From positions 581,445 through 645,444 of the forward strand of contig NZ_JAAOXD010000004.1 in the NCBI RefSeq assembly GCF_014694315.1: DNA of 64,000 nt, read 5' to 3'. Below are positions 54,007 to 62,642 of this stretch, in pieces. Position 1 is the stretch's first letter; each line of letters begins with the position of its first letter. This DNA is from Arthrobacter ipis. GTDB lineage: Bacteria; Actinomycetota; Actinomycetes; Actinomycetales; Micrococcaceae. The notes under the pieces are model-generated. The model was not told the DNA's origin and did no database searches. It worked only from the letters and a program-made list of their open reading frames with translations. A program made the position numbers and the translations under genes.

Positions 54007-55077
54007 CTACGACGGCGATGTATTCATGGCATCCTCGCCGGGTTCGGGCAAATCGTGGGCAGCCGGAAGCCCGTCCAGCGTCCGGCCGGCGAGTGTGCTG
54101 GCCACCCACAGGGACCGGGCCATGTCACCGCCGTGGCCCGGCCTCGAGGCGTAGTGCAGTGCATTGTCCACCTCCCGGGCAAGGCTCCACTGCCGGGCCA
54201 CTTCCGGGTCCAGCCCCGCCGCGAGGCTGAAGTCATGGCACCGTGCCAGCAGGCCGGCGGCGGGATCCGATGCCGGCAAGTCCGGGATTCGGTTCCAGAG
54301 CACGGGAGCCATGGCGAATTCCGCCTCGCCCACCATCGGCTGGGGATCGATGGCCGCAAAGCCCTCGGCAACGGTATTCCCGACCGAATGGTTCCCTGCC
54401 GCATTGTTCGCCGGGGAGTCAGGCCTGGCCAGAATGTTGAGGTAGTGGAAGTCCGTGTTGACCAGGACGTCCTCCGAGGAGCGGCGGCCAACGGCGCCTC
54501 TGGTCTGGCAAACCTCGAGTGCCGCCTCCAGCAGCCACCGGGGAAACGGACGGCCCAGCTGTTCCCAGTCGGCGGGCAGGTCGTCGCTCCACTGTTCCGC
54601 ACGGGCGGCCACGTGCACGAATTCCTGCCACTGCGGCCGGGCGTCGGGCACGAGGCTCAGCTCCCGCATCAGCCCGCCCCACACCTCAAGGGCGGTGTCC
54701 ATCGGCGCTGTCCGGAGCGACCTGCCCGCATCCAGTCGCTCGAGGAGCATTGAACACGTTCCGGCGTCGGAGGCCAGCAGCTTCACCGCGCCGTGGCCGT
54801 TCCACAGTGCCAGCGCATGGCGTTCCACCAGGGCTTCGTCATGCGGAAAGGCCACCTTCAATGCTGCTGGCGATCCCGCTGCGCGGACCGGAACCACAAC
54901 TGCGCCGTGTCCGCTCCACGGAAAACCTCCCGGTTCCAGGTCCAGCTCAAGCTGCCACTGGTCGATCCGGCCGCGGATCATGTCCGGAAGGGACGCCAGC
55001 CAGGCCCTGCCGGCGCTGCTGCGGGAGTAGCGGCGCGTCAGGTCCAGTGGGATGGGAACGTCTGATGGCCGGTGCAC
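54007..55077 (-). CDS. APH(6)-like aminoglycoside/hydroxyurea phosphotransferase family protein
   Basis: 356 residues from GTG 55077, chosen because TACGCT lies 6 nt upstream; a longer frame to 55176 runs through the promoter. Kinase-like fold: GAVVVPVRAAGSPAALKVAF (ATP lysine), MLLERLDAGRSL, catalytic-loop NTDFHYLNILA where the usual first His is Asn but D and N remain, and IDPQPMVGEAEFAMAPVLWNR, which is typical of streptomycin 6-kinase relatives. Chromosomal members often do not confer resistance; substrate unknown. Confidence 0.8.
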   Translation of the reverse strand: MHRPSDVPIPLDLTRRYSRSSAGRAWLASLPDMIRGRIDQWQLELDLEPGGFPWSGHGAVVVPVRAAGSPAALKVAFPHDEALVERHALALWNGHGAVKLLASDAGTCSMLLERLDAGRSLRTAPMDTALEVWGGLMRELSLVPDARPQWQEFVHVAARAEQWSDDLPADWEQLGRPFPRWLLEAALEVCQTRGAVGRRSSEDVLVNTDFHYLNILARPDSPANNAAGNHSVGNTVAEGFAAIDPQPMVGEAEFAMAPVLWNRIPDLPASDPAAGLLARCHDFSLAAGLDPEVARQWSLAREVDNALHYASRPGHGGDMARSLWVASTLAGRTLDGLPAAHDLPEPGEDAMNTSPS

Positions 55078-55083
55078 AGCTCC

Positions 55084-55089
55084 AGCGTA
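55084..55089 (-). promoter_or_regulatory. -10 box of the APH(6)-like gene
   Basis: Minus-strand TACGCT, then GGAGCT, then GTG; sets the start at 55077. Confidence 0.5.
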
Positions 55090-55187
55090 GTGGAGCTGGC
55101 CTTGCGGATTGGGGACGCCGGAGGGCTCCTGCCTTGACGAATCTGCCCACGCCCTGCACGGAGGTTCCGCAGTCATTCCTCACTTTT

Positions 55188-55261
55188 GGCTTGGAGTTTT
55201 TGTCCAGATAATGGCCGCTGGAGGCCTTGAAGTCGCGACAAATGGACAAAAACTCCCAGCC
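55188..55261. repeat. 19-bp inverted repeat with 36-nt loop (foldback element)
   Basis: GGCTTGGAGTTTTTGTCCA (55188-55206) pairs with 55243-55261, with one G-T pair; the inner 14 bp are perfect. It lies between the APH-like gene and the VIT gene, with T5 on one strand and A5 on the other inside the stem. Confidence 0.8.
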
Positions 55262-55278
55262 GATGGCTTGGGTGGCAC

Positions 55279-56088
55279 CTACACGATGCCGCTGGCGCCC
55301 AGCAGGTTTCCGATAGTGAACGTCGCGGCCAGGGCAACGCCGCCACCCACCACCACGCGTGCCCCCGCCCGGGTCTTCGAACCGCCCCCAATCCACGCGC
55401 CCACGGCTCCCGTTACGGCCAGGGCCAGCAGGACAGCTCCGAAAGTCACCGCAACCCGAATATTTTCGGGAGGGAGCAGGATGGCCAGCATCGGCAGGAT
55501 GGCACCCAGCGTGAAGGCGATGGCGGACGCAAAGGCGGCATGCCAGGGGCTAACGATGTCCTGTTCGTCGATATTGAGCTCTGCGGACAGGTGTGCGGCC
55601 AGGGCGTCGTGCTCTGTCAGTTCCCGCGCCACATTCCGGGCTGTTTCCTCGCTAAGGCCCTTGCTCCGGTAGATCGCGGTGAGCTCCAGCAGTTCCTCTT
55701 CCGGTTCCTCGGCAAGTTCGCGCCGTTCCTTCTCGATCAGCGCTTTTTGGCTGTCGCTCTGGCTGCTGACGGAGACGTACTCACCCAGGGCCATGGATAC
55801 AGCACCGCCCACGAGCCCGGCAGCACCGGCCGCGAGGATGGGGCCGTTGTCGCTGGTGGCACCGGCTACGCCCACCACAATCGCAGCGACTGACACAATC
55901 CCGTCGTTGGCTCCGAGGACACCGGCACGCAGCCAGTTCAGGCGGTGCACGAGGTCGTTGCCATGGGGCTCATTGGCGTGCAACCCCTCAGGGGGCAACG
56001 CAGATCTGTCCGCTGAATCCATGGCTCCAGCAAACCACTTTGAAGCAGCAGGCTGCCAGTGGCTGTCACCCGGGCGGCCCGCGCTCAC
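55279..56088 (-). CDS. VIT1/CCC1-family iron/manganese transporter-like protein
   Basis: 269 residues. Helix 1-2 region HRLNWLRAGVLGANDGIVSVAAIVVGVAGA and GGAVSMALGEYVSVSSQSDSQKALI are family signatures; a long Glu-rich cytoplasmic domain (about residues 110-180, EKERRELAEEPEEELLEL) resembles the metal-binding domain between helices 2 and 3, and three helices follow. Likely moves Fe2+/Mn2+. GTG 56088 overlaps the stop of the upstream DUF4439 gene (GTGA), which favours it; ATG 56022 is an alternative. Confidence 0.85.
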   Translation of the reverse strand: MSAGRPGDSHWQPAASKWFAGAMDSADRSALPPEGLHANEPHGNDLVHRLNWLRAGVLGANDGIVSVAAIVVGVAGATSDNGPILAAGAAGLVGGAVSMALGEYVSVSSQSDSQKALIEKERRELAEEPEEELLELTAIYRSKGLSEETARNVARELTEHDALAAHLSAELNIDEQDIVSPWHAAFASAIAFTLGAILPMLAILLPPENIRVAVTFGAVLLALAVTGAVGAWIGGGSKTRAGARVVVGGGVALAATFTIGNLLGASGIV

Positions 56089-57266
56089 TGTGCGGCGGGT
56101 GTTGCCGCTGCGCCGCCGTCGGTCTGTCGCGGTGAGGTCTCAGCCGGTTCCGGAAGCTCCGGCAGGAGCGCGGTGTCCAGCACAATGCCGGGGACGGGGC
56201 CGGGATCGGACCCCCAGCGCATGGTCCGCTGGGCAGCCGCGACCAGCGAGGTGACGGCCCACCGCCGGGTCTCACCCTCGCTCAGCGCCACAAGGTCGCC
56301 GTAGACCGGGAGCGTGCCGGCTTCAAGGCTGGCCAGTCCCGCAGCCGGCTTCTGCAGGAACGAGGTGCCCAGGGTGTAGCCCGGTTCACGGGGAGGAACT
56401 GACACGCAATGAGCGCGGGTGTAGGCCTCGGCCTGGCCAACGAGGGTTTCATGCGTGGACAGCAGGGCCCTCGCCTGGTCCGCGGCCGGCGCGGCCAGGC
56501 GCGTCAGAGCTACCTGATAGCCGTACACCGTCTCAACTTCTGTCCGGACCACCCGGTTCAGAGCGGCGGCGAGCGTGGCGCTGTCAGACGGGTCCGCTGT
56601 TTTGGTCGACTCATTACTGTTGTTTGGCGGGGCGTCACCGCCCGTCGCGGCGCTGTTGCCTGATTGGGCGCTGTTGCTTGAGGGGCTGGTGACGGAGCAC
56701 GCCGTGGCCGCGTTTCGCTGCGTTGTCACCGGCGCCGAGACGGCAGGCGGCGGCGTCCCGGCAACCTGTGCCAGCGTCGTCGCCTGAAGCAACTGGGCGG
56801 TTCCTACCGCGGCGAGCAGGCGGGCCATCCCGCCGTCGGCCTTCTCGGCATGGGCGAGGAGTTCCTTGCCGCTCGTGGACAATGCAGCGACCAGCGCCGG
56901 CAGCGTGGCCGGGCGCGGCAGTGCTGTCCCCGATGATGCTGCGCCGGGCGCTGAAGTGGCGGTGGCGCCGCCCGGAAGAAGGAGCGCCCGTGCCTGGGTA
57001 GTCAGCAAAGTCACAGTGTGCGAAAACAGCTGCCGCCGCGCGCCGGACGACCCCTCCGCGAGCTGCTGGCTGGCAGCCCTCAGATCCAGGGTTTGAGCGA
57101 GGGCGGCGGCGCGAGCCTGCTCGGAGAATGGAGGAGCTGCCGGTGCAGGGGATTCCCGCGGAATAAGCGCAAAACCGAGGCTCAGCACCAGGAATGCGGC
57201 GAGTGCCAGCAGGCCATACCGGAGATAGCTGGCCGGCGTTCTTTTTCGCCCGCTGTCGTCATTCAC
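56085..57266 (-). CDS. DUF4439 ferritin-like domain protein, membrane-anchored
   Basis: About 393 residues from GTG 57266. A short basic N-terminus is followed by one helix (about residues 15-38), then an extracytoplasmic Ala-rich helical region, a low-complexity Ser/Asn/Thr stretch, and the DUF4439 domain near the C-terminus (VVRTEVETVYGYQVALTRLA, HETLVGQAEAYTRAHC). A DUF4439-type gene adjoins rimP in mycobacteria too. The frame is open up to 57341, but that part overlaps the divergent rimP promoter. Coupled to the VIT gene, so iron handling is a possible shared theme. Confidence 0.75.
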   Translation of the reverse strand: MNDDSGRKRTPASYLRYGLLALAAFLVLSLGFALIPRESPAPAAPPFSEQARAAALAQTLDLRAASQQLAEGSSGARRQLFSHTVTLLTTQARALLLPGGATATSAPGAASSGTALPRPATLPALVAALSTSGKELLAHAEKADGGMARLLAAVGTAQLLQATTLAQVAGTPPPAVSAPVTTQRNAATACSVTSPSSNSAQSGNSAATGGDAPPNNSNESTKTADPSDSATLAAALNRVVRTEVETVYGYQVALTRLAAPAADQARALLSTHETLVGQAEAYTRAHCVSVPPREPGYTLGTSFLQKPAAGLASLEAGTLPVYGDLVALSEGETRRWAVTSLVAAAQRTMRWGSDPGPVPGIVLDTALLPELPEPAETSPRQTDGGAAATPAAQ

Positions 57267-57326
57267 AACAGACCATGTTGTCACGGCCGCGGGGAAGTCC
57301 GTGCACCAAGCCGCCCGGAAAATCGC

Positions 57327-57332
57327 TAGGCT
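57327..57332 (+). promoter_or_regulatory. -10 box of rimP operon, palindromic CTAGGCTAG
   Basis: GCTAGGCTAGTAC resembles the promoter of the first tRNA-Asn gene. CTAGGCTAG also reads TAGCCT on the other strand, so it could serve the divergent DUF4439 gene too. Confidence 0.45.
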
Positions 57333-57371
57333 AGTACACACAACATCATCTAACGGGAGGCGGCCGGCATC

Positions 57372-57989
57372 GTGAGCAATGCAGAAGCCACGACTTCATC
57401 AGACCGGACCGACGCGGGAAAGGCTGAACCCGCGGCTGTCCACAATCCCGAGGCTGAGCGCCTCCGGGCGCTGCTGGAGCCCGCAGTCCAGTCGCACCGG
57501 CTTTACCTCGAGGATGTTGCCATCCACATCGCAGGTTCCAACCGCGTGGTCCACGTCGTGGTGGATCTGCCGCAGGAAGAAACGGGCGGGGTGAGCCTTG
57601 ACGTCATCGCTGACATCTCCAAGGAACTCTCCGACATCCTGGACAGCGACCCCAGCACGGACAGCCGTCCGTACGACCTTGAGGTTTCATCGCCCGGCGT
57701 GGGGCGGCCGCTGACCGAGCCCCGGCACTGGCACCGCGCCCGCGGCCGCATGGTCGCAGTCAACGTGATCCAGGGCGAGAACGTTACGGGCAGGATCAGC
57801 TCTGTTGACGACGCCGGCGTGACCCTCGTCCCCGAAATCGCCGTGAAAAAGGGCATGAAGCCCAGGCAGGGCGACCCCGTAAAGCTTCCTTTCGACAAGA
57901 TCCGCAGCGGAAAAGTCGAAATTGAGTTCAGCCGCCTCGACGAGGCCGGTCTGGAAACTGAGCACAATGGACCTTCTGAGGAGGCCTGA
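57372..57989 (+). CDS. rimP: ribosome maturation factor RimP
   Basis: Needed for 30S subunit assembly. 205 residues; N-terminal alpha-beta domain with [22 protein letters not shown] and the conserved [20 protein letters not shown], then the SH3-like C-terminal domain. N-terminal ~30 residues are a polar extension. GGGAGG precedes GTG 57372. Stop and nusA start share one base. Confidence 0.95.
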   Translation: MSNAEATTSSDRTDAGKAEPAAVHNPEAERLRALLEPAVQSHRLYLEDVAIHIAGSNRVVHVVVDLPQEETGGVSLDVIADISKELSDILDSDPSTDSRPYDLEVSSPGVGRPLTEPRHWHRARGRMVAVNVIQGENVTGRISSVDDAGVTLVPEIAVKKGMKPRQGDPVKLPFDKIRSGKVEIEFSRLDEAGLETEHNGPSEEA

Positions 57990-58966
57990 TGGATATTGAC
58001 ATGAGCGCGCTGAGACTCCTGGAGCGTGAGCGCGAAATCCCGCTGGATCTCCTCATCCCCACGATCGAGCAGGCACTGCTCGTCGCCTACCACAAGTCGC
58101 CGGGCGCCTTCGAGAAGGCCCGCGCGGAGCTGGACCGCAAGAGTGGCCACGTGACCATCTGGGCCACCGAAATCGACGACGACGGCGCACCCATCGGCGA
58201 GTTCGAGCACACGCCGGCCGGATTCGGCCGCATCGCCGCCAGCACCGCCCGGCAGATCATCCTGCAGCGTCTGCGCGACGTTGAGGACGACAACGTCCTG
58301 GGTGAATTCAAGGGCCGCGAGGGTGAACTCGTTGCCGGGCTGATCCAGCAGGGCAACAACCCCCACATGATCCAGGTCAACCTCGGCTCTGTGGAAGCCC
58401 TGCTTCCGCCGCCCGAGCAGGTGCCGGGCGAGAAGTACATCCACGGCAACCGGCTGCGCGCGTACGTCATCGACGTGCACCGCGGCACCAAGGGTCCGTC
58501 CATCACCCTGTCGCGTTCGCACCCAGGCCTGGTTCGGAAGCTTTTCGAACTGGAGGTCCCCGAGATCGCCGACCGCTCGGTGGAGATCGTCGCCCTGGCC
58601 CGCGAAGCCGGGCACCGCACCAAGATCGCGGTCAAGGCAAACACACAGGGCATCAACGCCAAGGGTGCCTGCATCGGCGAAATGGGCTCGCGTGTGCGGG
58701 CGGTCATGACCGAACTGAACGACGAAAAGATCGACATCGTTGACTTCAGCGAGGATCCGGCCACCTTTATCGCCAGCGCACTGTCGCCGTCACGTGTGAA
58801 TTCAGTCACCATCACCGACGAGGCCACCCGCTCGGCCCGCGTCGTGGTGCCGGACTACCAGCTCTCCCTTGCCATCGGCAAGGAGGGCCAGAACGCCCGC
58901 CTCGCCGCCAAGCTGACGGGGTGGCGCATCGATATCGTCTCCGACGCCGCCGCTCCCCGCGCTTAG
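57989..58966 (+). CDS. nusA: transcription termination/antitermination protein NusA
   Basis: Binds RNA polymerase and RNA, affecting pausing and rRNA antitermination. 325 residues, the short actinobacterial form: N-terminal domain ([31 protein letters not shown]), S1 domain (~110-180), and two KH domains ([19 protein letters not shown] and [21 protein letters not shown]). The C-terminal acidic repeats of proteobacterial NusA are absent, as expected for this phylum. Confidence 0.97.
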   Translation: MDIDMSALRLLEREREIPLDLLIPTIEQALLVAYHKSPGAFEKARAELDRKSGHVTIWATEIDDDGAPIGEFEHTPAGFGRIAASTARQIILQRLRDVEDDNVLGEFKGREGELVAGLIQQGNNPHMIQVNLGSVEALLPPPEQVPGEKYIHGNRLRAYVIDVHRGTKGPSITLSRSHPGLVRKLFELEVPEIADRSVEIVALAREAGHRTKIAVKANTQGINAKGACIGEMGSRVRAVMTELNDEKIDIVDFSEDPATFIASALSPSRVNSVTITDEATRSARVVVPDYQLSLAIGKEGQNARLAAKLTGWRIDIVSDAAAPRA

Positions 58967-59020
58967 CGCTGCGCCGGGCGGGGGTCAGACTGTCCGGCAG
59001 AGGCCCTGACCTCGACCGAT

Positions 59021-59052
59021 CTGCCCGCCCCCGCGGCGGGCAGTTTCGGTTT
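59021..59052 (+). terminator. terminator-like hairpin between nusA and ylxR
   Basis: CTGCCCGCC-CCCGC-GGCGGGCAG, 9-bp perfect stem, then TTTCGGTTT. A -10 box TAGAAT follows at 59082-59087, so ylxR-infB probably also has its own promoter. Confidence 0.65.
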
Positions 59053-59081
59053 CCGGTTTCGGGTATGGGGCCCGTGAGGGG

Positions 59082-59087
59082 CTAGAA
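59082..59087 (+). promoter_or_regulatory. -10 box upstream of ylxR-infB
   Basis: TAGAAT in GGGGCTAGAATAGAAC; predicted transcript start near 59094, ~130 nt before the ylxR GTG. The 255-bp nusA-ylxR gap holds only this and the hairpin at 59021. Confidence 0.45.
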
Positions 59088-59221
59088 TAGAACTTGGCCG
59101 CGCCTAGCGGCCGGCATCAGCGTGTTCGTGCGCCCGGGTTCCTGCCGCAAGCAGGACCTGCCGAAAGGCAGTGGCGGGTGGCCGGGCAGGCAGATAGGTA
59201 CAGGCAGGAAGATACTCGGCA

Positions 59222-59563
59222 GTGGCACACGTGCAACAACTCGGGAATCAGCCGCAGCGTACCTGCATTGGATGCCGGAAAAAGGGGCCGCGGTCAGAGT
59301 TGCTCCGGCTCGTCTCCGACACCGGCGGTTCGTCCGCCGTCGTGGTGGATGAACGACGCCGGATGGCTGGCCGGGGTGCATGGCTGCACCCCAGCGAAGC
59401 GTGCCTGGCCCTGGCGGTCAAGCGGCGAGCTTTCGGTAGGGCCCTCAACGGGTCAACCGGAACCGCCGCCGTCGAACGCCGGATAACGGCAGGAGCGCAC
59501 GCTGCGGATGTCCCGGCGTCTGCAGTACCAACCGTCCAACCTGAAAGCGGGTCAGAAATCTGA
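59222..59563 (+). CDS. ylxR: YlxR family (DUF448) RNA-binding protein
   Basis: 113 residues; the signature RTCIGCRKKGPRSELLRLV and RRMAGRGAWLHPSEACLALAVKRRAFGRAL define the YlxR fold, a small nucleoid/RNA-binding protein encoded between nusA and infB in most Gram-positives. The tail after ~85 is unconserved. GTG 59222 or GTG 59231 could be the start. Confidence 0.92.
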   Translation: MAHVQQLGNQPQRTCIGCRKKGPRSELLRLVSDTGGSSAVVVDERRRMAGRGAWLHPSEACLALAVKRRAFGRALNGSTGTAAVERRITAGAHAADVPASAVPTVQPESGSEI

Positions 59564-59601
59564 TGGAAACCCGATGAGTTCCCAGCGATGAGCGCGTAAC
59601 G

Positions 59602-59673
59602 ATGACAACTTTGTTGCGCTCTGCAATGGGCCTTTCAGCTGTAACCGCAGCGGGGGCCCGCAGTAAGAAGTAG
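59602..59673 (+). CDS. short open frame in the infB leader (23 codons, possible leader peptide)
   Basis: ATG at 59602 to TAG at 59671-59673, encoding [23 protein letters not shown]. It has no clear ribosome-binding site and several other very short ATG frames precede it (59564, 59575). It could be a translated uORF that regulates infB, or chance. Confidence 0.25.
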   Translation: MTTLLRSAMGLSAVTAAGARSKK

Positions 59674-59918
59674 ACGGTTCGTGCCTGGCTCGGTGCGGAC
59701 CGAGACAGGAGAAAGGCGGCCGCGGTCCCGGCGGTCCCGGCCGTCCCGGTGCTCCCGGAACCGGCGGTCCCGGTGGCGGCGGCGGTGCTCCGGCCGGCGG
59801 TGGCTTCGGCAAGGGTGGCCGCGGTCGCGGTGGCACCCAGGGTGCGTTCGGTAAGGGCGGCGCTGGCCGTGGCAAGCAGCGCAAGTCGAAGCGCGCAAAG
59901 CGCCAGGAACTTGAGCAG
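59674..59918 (+). other. infB leader joined to infB interior: remnant of the missing N-terminus
   Basis: The infB frame is open from 59667 (after TAA 59664-59666). ACAGGAGAAA (59706-59714), a good ribosome-binding site, is followed at once by GGCGGCCGCGGTCCC, coding the Gly/Pro/Arg-rich linker that normally lies several hundred codons inside actinobacterial IF2. No ATG or GTG is in frame between this ribosome-binding site and 59919. The expected MAKVRVHELAKELG-type N-terminal domain is absent. Confidence 0.75.
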
Positions 59919-61769
59919 ATGAGTGCACCGTCGCTGGGTGGCGTGAGCGTACCCCGCGGCGACGGCAACACCGTTATCCGGCTTCGCCGCGGCTCGTCCA
60001 TCACGGACTTCGCTGACAAGATCGAGGCGAACCCCGCCGCGCTGGTTACCGTGCTCTTCCACCTCGGTGAAATGGCAACGGCAACCCAGTCGCTGGACGA
60101 GGACACTTTTGCTCTCCTCGGCGAGGAACTCGGCTACAAGCTGCAGGTCGTTTCGCCGGAGGACGAGGAGCGCGAGCTGCTCTCCACCTTCGACATCGAC
60201 TTCGAAGCTGAGCTCGAAGCCGAAGGCGATGAAGACCTCGAGGCTCGTCCTCCGGTAGTCACCGTCATGGGTCACGTTGACCACGGTAAGACCCGCTTGC
60301 TGGACGCCATCCGTAACTCTGACGTCGTTGCCGGCGAACACGGTGGCATCACCCAGCACATCGGTGCCTACCAGATCAGCCACGAGCACGAGGGTGCGGT
60401 GCGCGACATCACCTTCATCGATACCCCGGGCCACGAGGCGTTCACCGCCATGCGTGCCCGTGGTGCGAAGGTCACGGACATCGCCATCCTGGTTGTGGCA
60501 GCGGACGACGGCGTAATGCCGCAGACCGTTGAAGCCCTCAACCACGCCCAGGCGGCCAACGTGCCGATCGTCGTGGCCGTGAACAAGATCGACAAGGAAG
60601 GCGCGAACCCGGACAAGGTCAAGGGCCAGCTCACTGAGTACGGTCTGGTTCCCGAAGAATACGGTGGCGACACCATGTTCGTTGAGGTCTCTGCCCGCCA
60701 GAACCTGAACATCAACGAACTGATCGACGCTGTGCTCCTGACCGCCGACGCCGCGCTGGACCTCCGGGCCAACCCGGACAAGGCCGCCCGAGGCATCGCC
60801 ATCGAAGCAAACCTGGACAAGGGCCGCGGTTCCGTGGCCACCGTCCTGGTGCAGTCCGGTACCCTGGCCGTCGGCGACACGATCGTGGCCGGCACGGCCC
60901 ACGGCCGCGTCCGCGCCATGTTCGACGAGGACGGCGAGGCACTCGACGTCGCACTTCCGTCCCGTCCGGTCCAGGTCCTCGGCCTGTCCAACGTGCCGCG
61001 TGCCGGTGACACCTTCCTGGTGACCTCCGACGAGCGCACGGCCCGCCAGATCGCCGAAAAGCGTGAAGCTGCCGACCGCAACGCCCAGCTCGCCAAGCGC
61101 CGCAAGCGCATCAGCCTGGAAGACTTCGACCAGGCCGTCGCCGAAGGCAAGATCGACACCCTCAACCTCATCCTCAAGGGTGACGTGTCCGGTGCCGTCG
61201 AAGCCCTCGAGGACGCGCTGCTCAAGATCGACGTCGGCGAAGGCGTGCAGCTCCGCGTCATCCACCGCGGTGTGGGTGCGATCACGCAGAACGACGTCAA
61301 CCTGGCAACGGTCGACAGCGCCGTCATCATCGGCTTCAACGTCAAGCCCGCCGAGCGGGTTGCCGAACTGGCAGACCGCGAAGGCGTGGACATGCGCTTC
61401 TACTCCGTCATCTACGCAGCAATCGATGACATCGAGCTGGCCCTCAAGGGCATGCTCAAGCCGGAGTACGAAGAGGTCCAGCTGGGCACCGCCGAGGTCC
61501 GCGAAGTGTTCCGTTCCTCCAAGTTCGGCAACATCGCAGGCTCTATCGTTCGCTCGGGCACTATCCGACGCAACTCGAAGGCCCGCATCACCCGCGGCGG
61601 CAAGCTCATCGGCGACAACCTCACGGTGGAGACGCTCAAGCGCTTCAAGGACGACGCCACCGAGGTCCGCACGGACTTCGAGTGTGGTATCGGACTTGGC
61701 TCGTACAACGACATCACCGAAGGCGACATCATCGAGACCTTCGAGATGCGCGAGAAGCCGCGCGTCTAA
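59919..61769 (+). CDS. infB: translation initiation factor IF-2, N-terminally truncated in this sequence
   Basis: Brings fMet-tRNA to the 30S subunit and promotes subunit joining. From ATG 59919 there are 616 residues; intact actinobacterial IF2 has about 900-1000. The GTPase domain is complete: G1 GHVDHGKT (residues 118-125), G3 DTPGHEAF, G4 NKID, followed by domains II, III and the tRNA-binding C-terminus. In-frame Gly/Arg-rich sequence extends upstream to 59667 without a start codon. AGGAA ~10 nt before ATG 59919 is a weak ribosome-binding site. A real deletion would resemble the internal-start short IF2 forms known in other bacteria; an assembly collapse is equally possible. Confidence 0.9.
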   Translation: MSAPSLGGVSVPRGDGNTVIRLRRGSSITDFADKIEANPAALVTVLFHLGEMATATQSLDEDTFALLGEELGYKLQVVSPEDEERELLSTFDIDFEAELEAEGDEDLEARPPVVTVMGHVDHGKTRLLDAIRNSDVVAGEHGGITQHIGAYQISHEHEGAVRDITFIDTPGHEAFTAMRARGAKVTDIAILVVAADDGVMPQTVEALNHAQAANVPIVVAVNKIDKEGANPDKVKGQLTEYGLVPEEYGGDTMFVEVSARQNLNINELIDAVLLTADAALDLRANPDKAARGIAIEANLDKGRGSVATVLVQSGTLAVGDTIVAGTAHGRVRAMFDEDGEALDVALPSRPVQVLGLSNVPRAGDTFLVTSDERTARQIAEKREAADRNAQLAKRRKRISLEDFDQAVAEGKIDTLNLILKGDVSGAVEALEDALLKIDVGEGVQLRVIHRGVGAITQNDVNLATVDSAVIIGFNVKPAERVAELADREGVDMRFYSVIYAAIDDIELALKGMLKPEYEEVQLGTAEVREVFRSSKFGNIAGSIVRSGTIRRNSKARITRGGKLIGDNLTVETLKRFKDDATEVRTDFECGIGLGSYNDITEGDIIETFEMREKPRV

Positions 61770-61791
61770 GTCTCTTGCTTCACTTGCGGGG

Positions 61792-61910
61792 CCGTTGGAA
61801 TTTTTCCGGCGGCCCCGCCCCTTCGCTGGGTGGCCAACGTCTTACGACGTCGGCCGCCCAGCTTCGGCAGGCCCGATGCCACTCCCAGGCCGCCGGAAAA
61901 AATCCAACGG
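61792..61910. repeat. 119-bp nested foldback element between infB and rbfA
   Basis: Outer arms CCGTTGGAATTTTTCCGGCG (first 20 of 23, 61792-61814) and 61888-61910 match at 22 of 23 positions. Nested inside is a 17-bp stem (61825-61841 with 61846-61862, one wobble, one mismatch, TTAC loop). No target-site duplication or coding sequence is visible. It fills most of the 239-bp gap; the rest holds the rbfA ribosome-binding site. Confidence 0.8.
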
Positions 61911-62008
61911 GTGAGTCGTAGACTCGCCTTAGGCGCGTGGCAGATAACTGAACAGTGCGACGCAGCCTATCCGGCCGCCGTCGTGCCCTGAAATTTCTAG
62001 GAGTAAAA

Positions 62009-62518
62009 ATGGCTGATCCGGCACGCGCTGCCAAGATGGCGCAGCGGATTAAGGTTGTTGTTGCTGAGGCTTTGGGCCGGAAGGTGAAGGATCCTCGGCT
62101 TGAGGGTATTACTGTCACCGATGCCCGTGTGACCAATGACCTGCAGCATGCCACCGTCTACTACACCGTGTTTGGCGACCAGGCCTTGCAGGCTGATGCT
62201 GCCAAGGGGCTGGAGAAGGCCAAGGGCGTGCTCCGGCAGGAAGTGGGCCGGAACATCACCGCGCGGCTGACTCCGACGCTTGAGTTCGTCGCCGACCAGA
62301 TCCCCGTCAACGCGTCCAACCTCGAAGAACTGCTCCGCACCGCGAAGCAGCGCGATGCCGAGGTGGCTGAACTGGCCAGAAACGCCAAGCCCGCTGGCGA
62401 GGCTGACCCATACAAGAGTGACGTCCAACCGGACGTGGATATCGACGAAGACGACTTCGACGAAGAGGACCTCGACCTGGCGGATGATCACGCCATCGAT
62501 GAGGACCGGAACCGCTAG
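62009..62518 (+). CDS. rbfA: ribosome-binding factor A
   Basis: Late 30S maturation factor. 169 residues from ATG 62009 (AGGAG 8 nt upstream): MADPARAAKMAQRIKVVVAEAL, DPRLEGITVTDARVTNDLQHATVYYTV and RLTPTLEFVADQIPVNAS are the KH-like core. The last ~30 residues are strongly acidic (DIDEDDFDEEDLDLADDH), an extension usual in Actinobacteria. Confidence 0.96.
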   Translation: MADPARAAKMAQRIKVVVAEALGRKVKDPRLEGITVTDARVTNDLQHATVYYTVFGDQALQADAAKGLEKAKGVLRQEVGRNITARLTPTLEFVADQIPVNASNLEELLRTAKQRDAEVAELARNAKPAGEADPYKSDVQPDVDIDEDDFDEEDLDLADDHAIDEDRNR

Positions 62519-62560
62519 CGTTCCCGGTTCTGCACCGCAGAGCCCATGCCAACATGCACT

Positions 62561-62607
62561 GAAAGGGTGCGGCCGGATCTAATCAATCCGGCCGCACCCT
62601 TTCTTTG
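62561..62607. terminator. terminator after rbfA
   Basis: Perfect 18-bp stem GAAAGGGTGCGGCCGGAT with 62586-62603, loop CTAATCA, then TTTG. A-rich on the other side too, so it may serve both the rightward rbfA and the leftward gene ending at 62643. Confidence 0.9.
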
Positions 62608-62642
62608 TTGCTGCCGCTAATCTTTGGTACTGCCCTGATTTG

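Noticed and set aside
56022..56088. Internal ATG 56022 as start of the VIT-family gene
   Set aside because: The GGAG before it is only 2 nt away, while GTG 56088 overlaps the upstream stop (GTGA), suggesting coupled translation; kept only as an alternative.
59564..59918. infB N-terminus shifted into another frame by a sequencing error
   Set aside because: All three frames of this ~350-bp stretch were considered; none encodes an IF2 N-terminal domain. The sequence is missing, not frameshifted.
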